A DNA stretch of 64,000 bases from Spirochaetia bacterium (GTDB lineage Bacteria; Spirochaetota; Spirochaetia; Treponematales; Treponemataceae). The stretch lies in assembly GCA_900767955.1 (NCBI GenBank), contig CAAGBC010000014.1, positions 18,281-82,280 on the forward strand. The letters run 5' to 3'. Position numbers and translations under genes: made by a program. The notes beneath the pieces are model-generated. The model searched no databases, was not told where the DNA came from, and saw only the letters and a program-made list of their open reading frames with translations. Positions 63,501 to 64,000 of this stretch are shown here, piece by piece; the first letter of the stretch is position 1, and every line of letters starts with the position of its first letter.

Positions 63501-63898
63501 AAATGCTTTTAGGAAAAGGTGATATGCTTTATGCAAGCGCTGTTGACCCATTCCCAGTGCGTATTCAGGGAACATTCGTAAGTGATAACGATGTAGAAAA
63601 TGTTGTTGAACATGTAAAAGCATACGGAAGCCCTGAATATATTGATGATGAAATATTTGTTGATGATGATGAAGATGCAGAAGGTGGTCCAAGTCTATTT
63701 TCTGATGGCGACGACCCACTTTATCAGCAAGCACTAGATATTGTTATTCAAGCAGGAAAAGCATCTGCTTCTTATATCCAACGACGATTAAAAATTGGAT
63801 ACAACAGAGCAGCTCGTCTTGTAGAAGAAATGGAAGAACGAGGAATTGTAGGCCCTGCAAATGGTTCAAAACCTCGTGAAATAATTCATGTGCCTTAA
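60569..63898 (+). CDS. ftsK: DNA translocase FtsK/SpoIIIE
   Basis: This 1109-residue DNA pump resolves chromosome dimers and clears DNA from the septum. Hydrophobic membrane segments occupy residues 1-145. A very acidic Ser/Asp/Glu-rich linker of about 480 residues follows. The motor has Walker A G-S-T-G-A-G-K-S near 794 and Walker B V-V-I-I-D-E-F-A-D-L near 900. The C-terminal gamma winged helix (A-S-A-S-Y-I-Q-R-R-L-K-I-G-Y-N-R-A) recognises orientation sequences. The linker is unusually acidic compared with the Pro/Gln-rich linker of E. coli. Confidence 0.95.
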   Translation: MKSSNKPNVAVGILLLLAAAFFSIALILRGLDFGILGPGRNNILFSLGQMLFSVYGYSSALIPLFLFVAAISCFASKWTSQKAMQLLTAIVPFFTAVGTENLCKSIAEQTFSDFKSVKIIITIIIGLMLIVIEFLIAGIIANKITNKNSTEDNTQEELDEEITTEEEIPSNEDVETSESVTEVAENSETTEQTEKKYDPFANVFDELKTEPEEDTEAEEIETNPSSIITQEEYAALTLFDEEPEVSDNDVNSEVSEIADEDSLEEEIQDEELTVEDSQNEEDEETEINWDNTQERKLHAGANLNDSTQTDDDIYSENINLESSKDNTPEDPYSAAAYIDSVVPSQEDDDSEETSFLYDEPFETEVNNNDEDIFSFEDESSTDENDNSFGEITEENNQNETNFDDDFNFPEESEIELSQEFGNPFETSELNESTEETDSVEENDEDSDTFTIDFDDGETVEDDGLEINNSNSIFEIADNDDESNNEIEEEIEEESEEDDIFEDEINNYENQLEISESENDENSYEQTESTNSTLSPDFFDIDMNEDEELEDSEEEVEYTNDNSTDKDFTQSKNLQQNITSISSIFADMEEDAKNNFVEDEISVPVAKQTATPNAEQIPQQATAGTSIQQTPVPSNRVKPKGPYKVPTDLLEEYEDDKYWIIDEETKASAVALKETLNEFNIEAEIIGIKKGPVVTMFELLPAPGVKLSKIVTLQDNIALRLAASSVRIVAPIPGKAAVGIEIPNKKRSIVSFREMIEQDLPEFQKMAIPVILGKDILGKPQLLDLVKTPHLLIAGSTGAGKSVCVNSMILSILYKRSPQQVKLILIDPKIVELKLYNDIPHLLTPVITEPKRAYQSLQYCLCEMERRYALLDGMGVRDITSYNRRIEERNICTEKLPYIVVIIDEFADLMATTGKELESIVARLAAMSRAVGIHLVLATQRPSIDVITGLIKANIPSRIAFMVASKMDSRIIIDQVGAEMLLGKGDMLYASAVDPFPVRIQGTFVSDNDVENVVEHVKAYGSPEYIDDEIFVDDDEDAEGGPSLFSDGDDPLYQQALDIVIQAGKASASYIQRRLKIGYNRAARLVEEMEERGIVGPANGSKPREIIHVP

Positions 63899-63926
63899 TT
63901 CTGCCGTCATGGGGCTGACCTATAAG

Positions 63927-64000
63927 TTCTGTCATGCTGAACTAGTTTCAGCATCTACGCTATATTTAGTGATAAGATTCCGAATCGAGTTCGGAATTAA
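63927..64000. repeat. Dispersed two-palindrome repeat, inverted copy
   Basis: TGCTGAACTAGTTTCAGCA and, after about 30 bases, TTCCGAATCGAGTTCGGAA occur in the reverse order of the copy at 24252-24336, and flanking bases also match. The window ends inside or just after this unit. Confidence 0.7.

Overview
The window looks like a low-GC spirochaete chromosome, most likely a Treponema. The inference rests on gene content: a YaaR (DUF327) and RicT/YaaT pair beside a bactofilin and M23 peptidase, a DUF5312-type protein, many short lipoproteins with relaxed lipoboxes, a LysM protein with an acidic linker, and spirochaete-style dispersed palindromic repeats. No rRNA is present to settle it; the only tRNA is tRNA-Ala(GGC).

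Bases 1-5708 hold a decaying integrated mobilizable element: a MobV-type relaxase with a separate coiled-coil reading frame, a ParB-like gene split by a frameshift, a small helix-turn-helix protein and a tyrosine integrase interrupted by an in-frame TAG. Three of its genes share a GAGGAGTAC leader. Bases 5992-8991 hold a Nudix hydrolase, a DUF3427 helicase remnant, a Phd/RelE-ParE-type toxin-antitoxin pair with a palindromic operator, a small UPF0175-like protein, and a DUF2971 gene broken by a W-to-TAG change.

Bases 9090-19514 are the most interesting part, one tightly packed defence operon. It encodes a C5-cytosine methyltransferase; an 821-residue protein with two GHKL ATPase modules (a MORC/HSP90-like one at the N-terminus and a histidine-kinase-like one at the C-terminus); a receiver-domain protein whose C-terminal half carries an R-N-x3-H motif typical of HEPN nucleases; an HNH endonuclease; two more C5 methyltransferases; a probable PD-(D/E)XK nuclease; and an interrupted unknown gene. 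A two-component-like kinase and receiver-HEPN pair inside a restriction-modification operon is not a standard arrangement that I recognise.

Bases 19632-26957 hold arfB, an Mpi-like serine invertase, lipoproteins, a zinc peptidase, a tandem array of three paralogous small lipoproteins interleaved with remnants of a partner gene, and three partial copies of the 3' end of the neighbouring tRNA-Ala gene. From 27090 onward the genes are ordinary chromosomal ones: ettA, metK-nth-mscS-HD, a lytic transglycosylase, a LysM membrane protein, cardiolipin synthase, an ilvY-like regulator, arginase, an OmpA protein, the ricT-yaaR-bactofilin-M23 cluster, tatD-dusB-DUF5312-GGDEF-rhomboid, glpK, pfkA and ftsK.

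Two non-coding families stand out. A multi-hairpin element sits immediately upstream of the start codons of the 22699 lipoprotein gene and of ricT, with compensatory base changes in several stems. A palindromic TGTCATTCCGAA...TTCGGAATCTCA-type repeat is dispersed across the window and forms a 35-bp tandem array after ettA.
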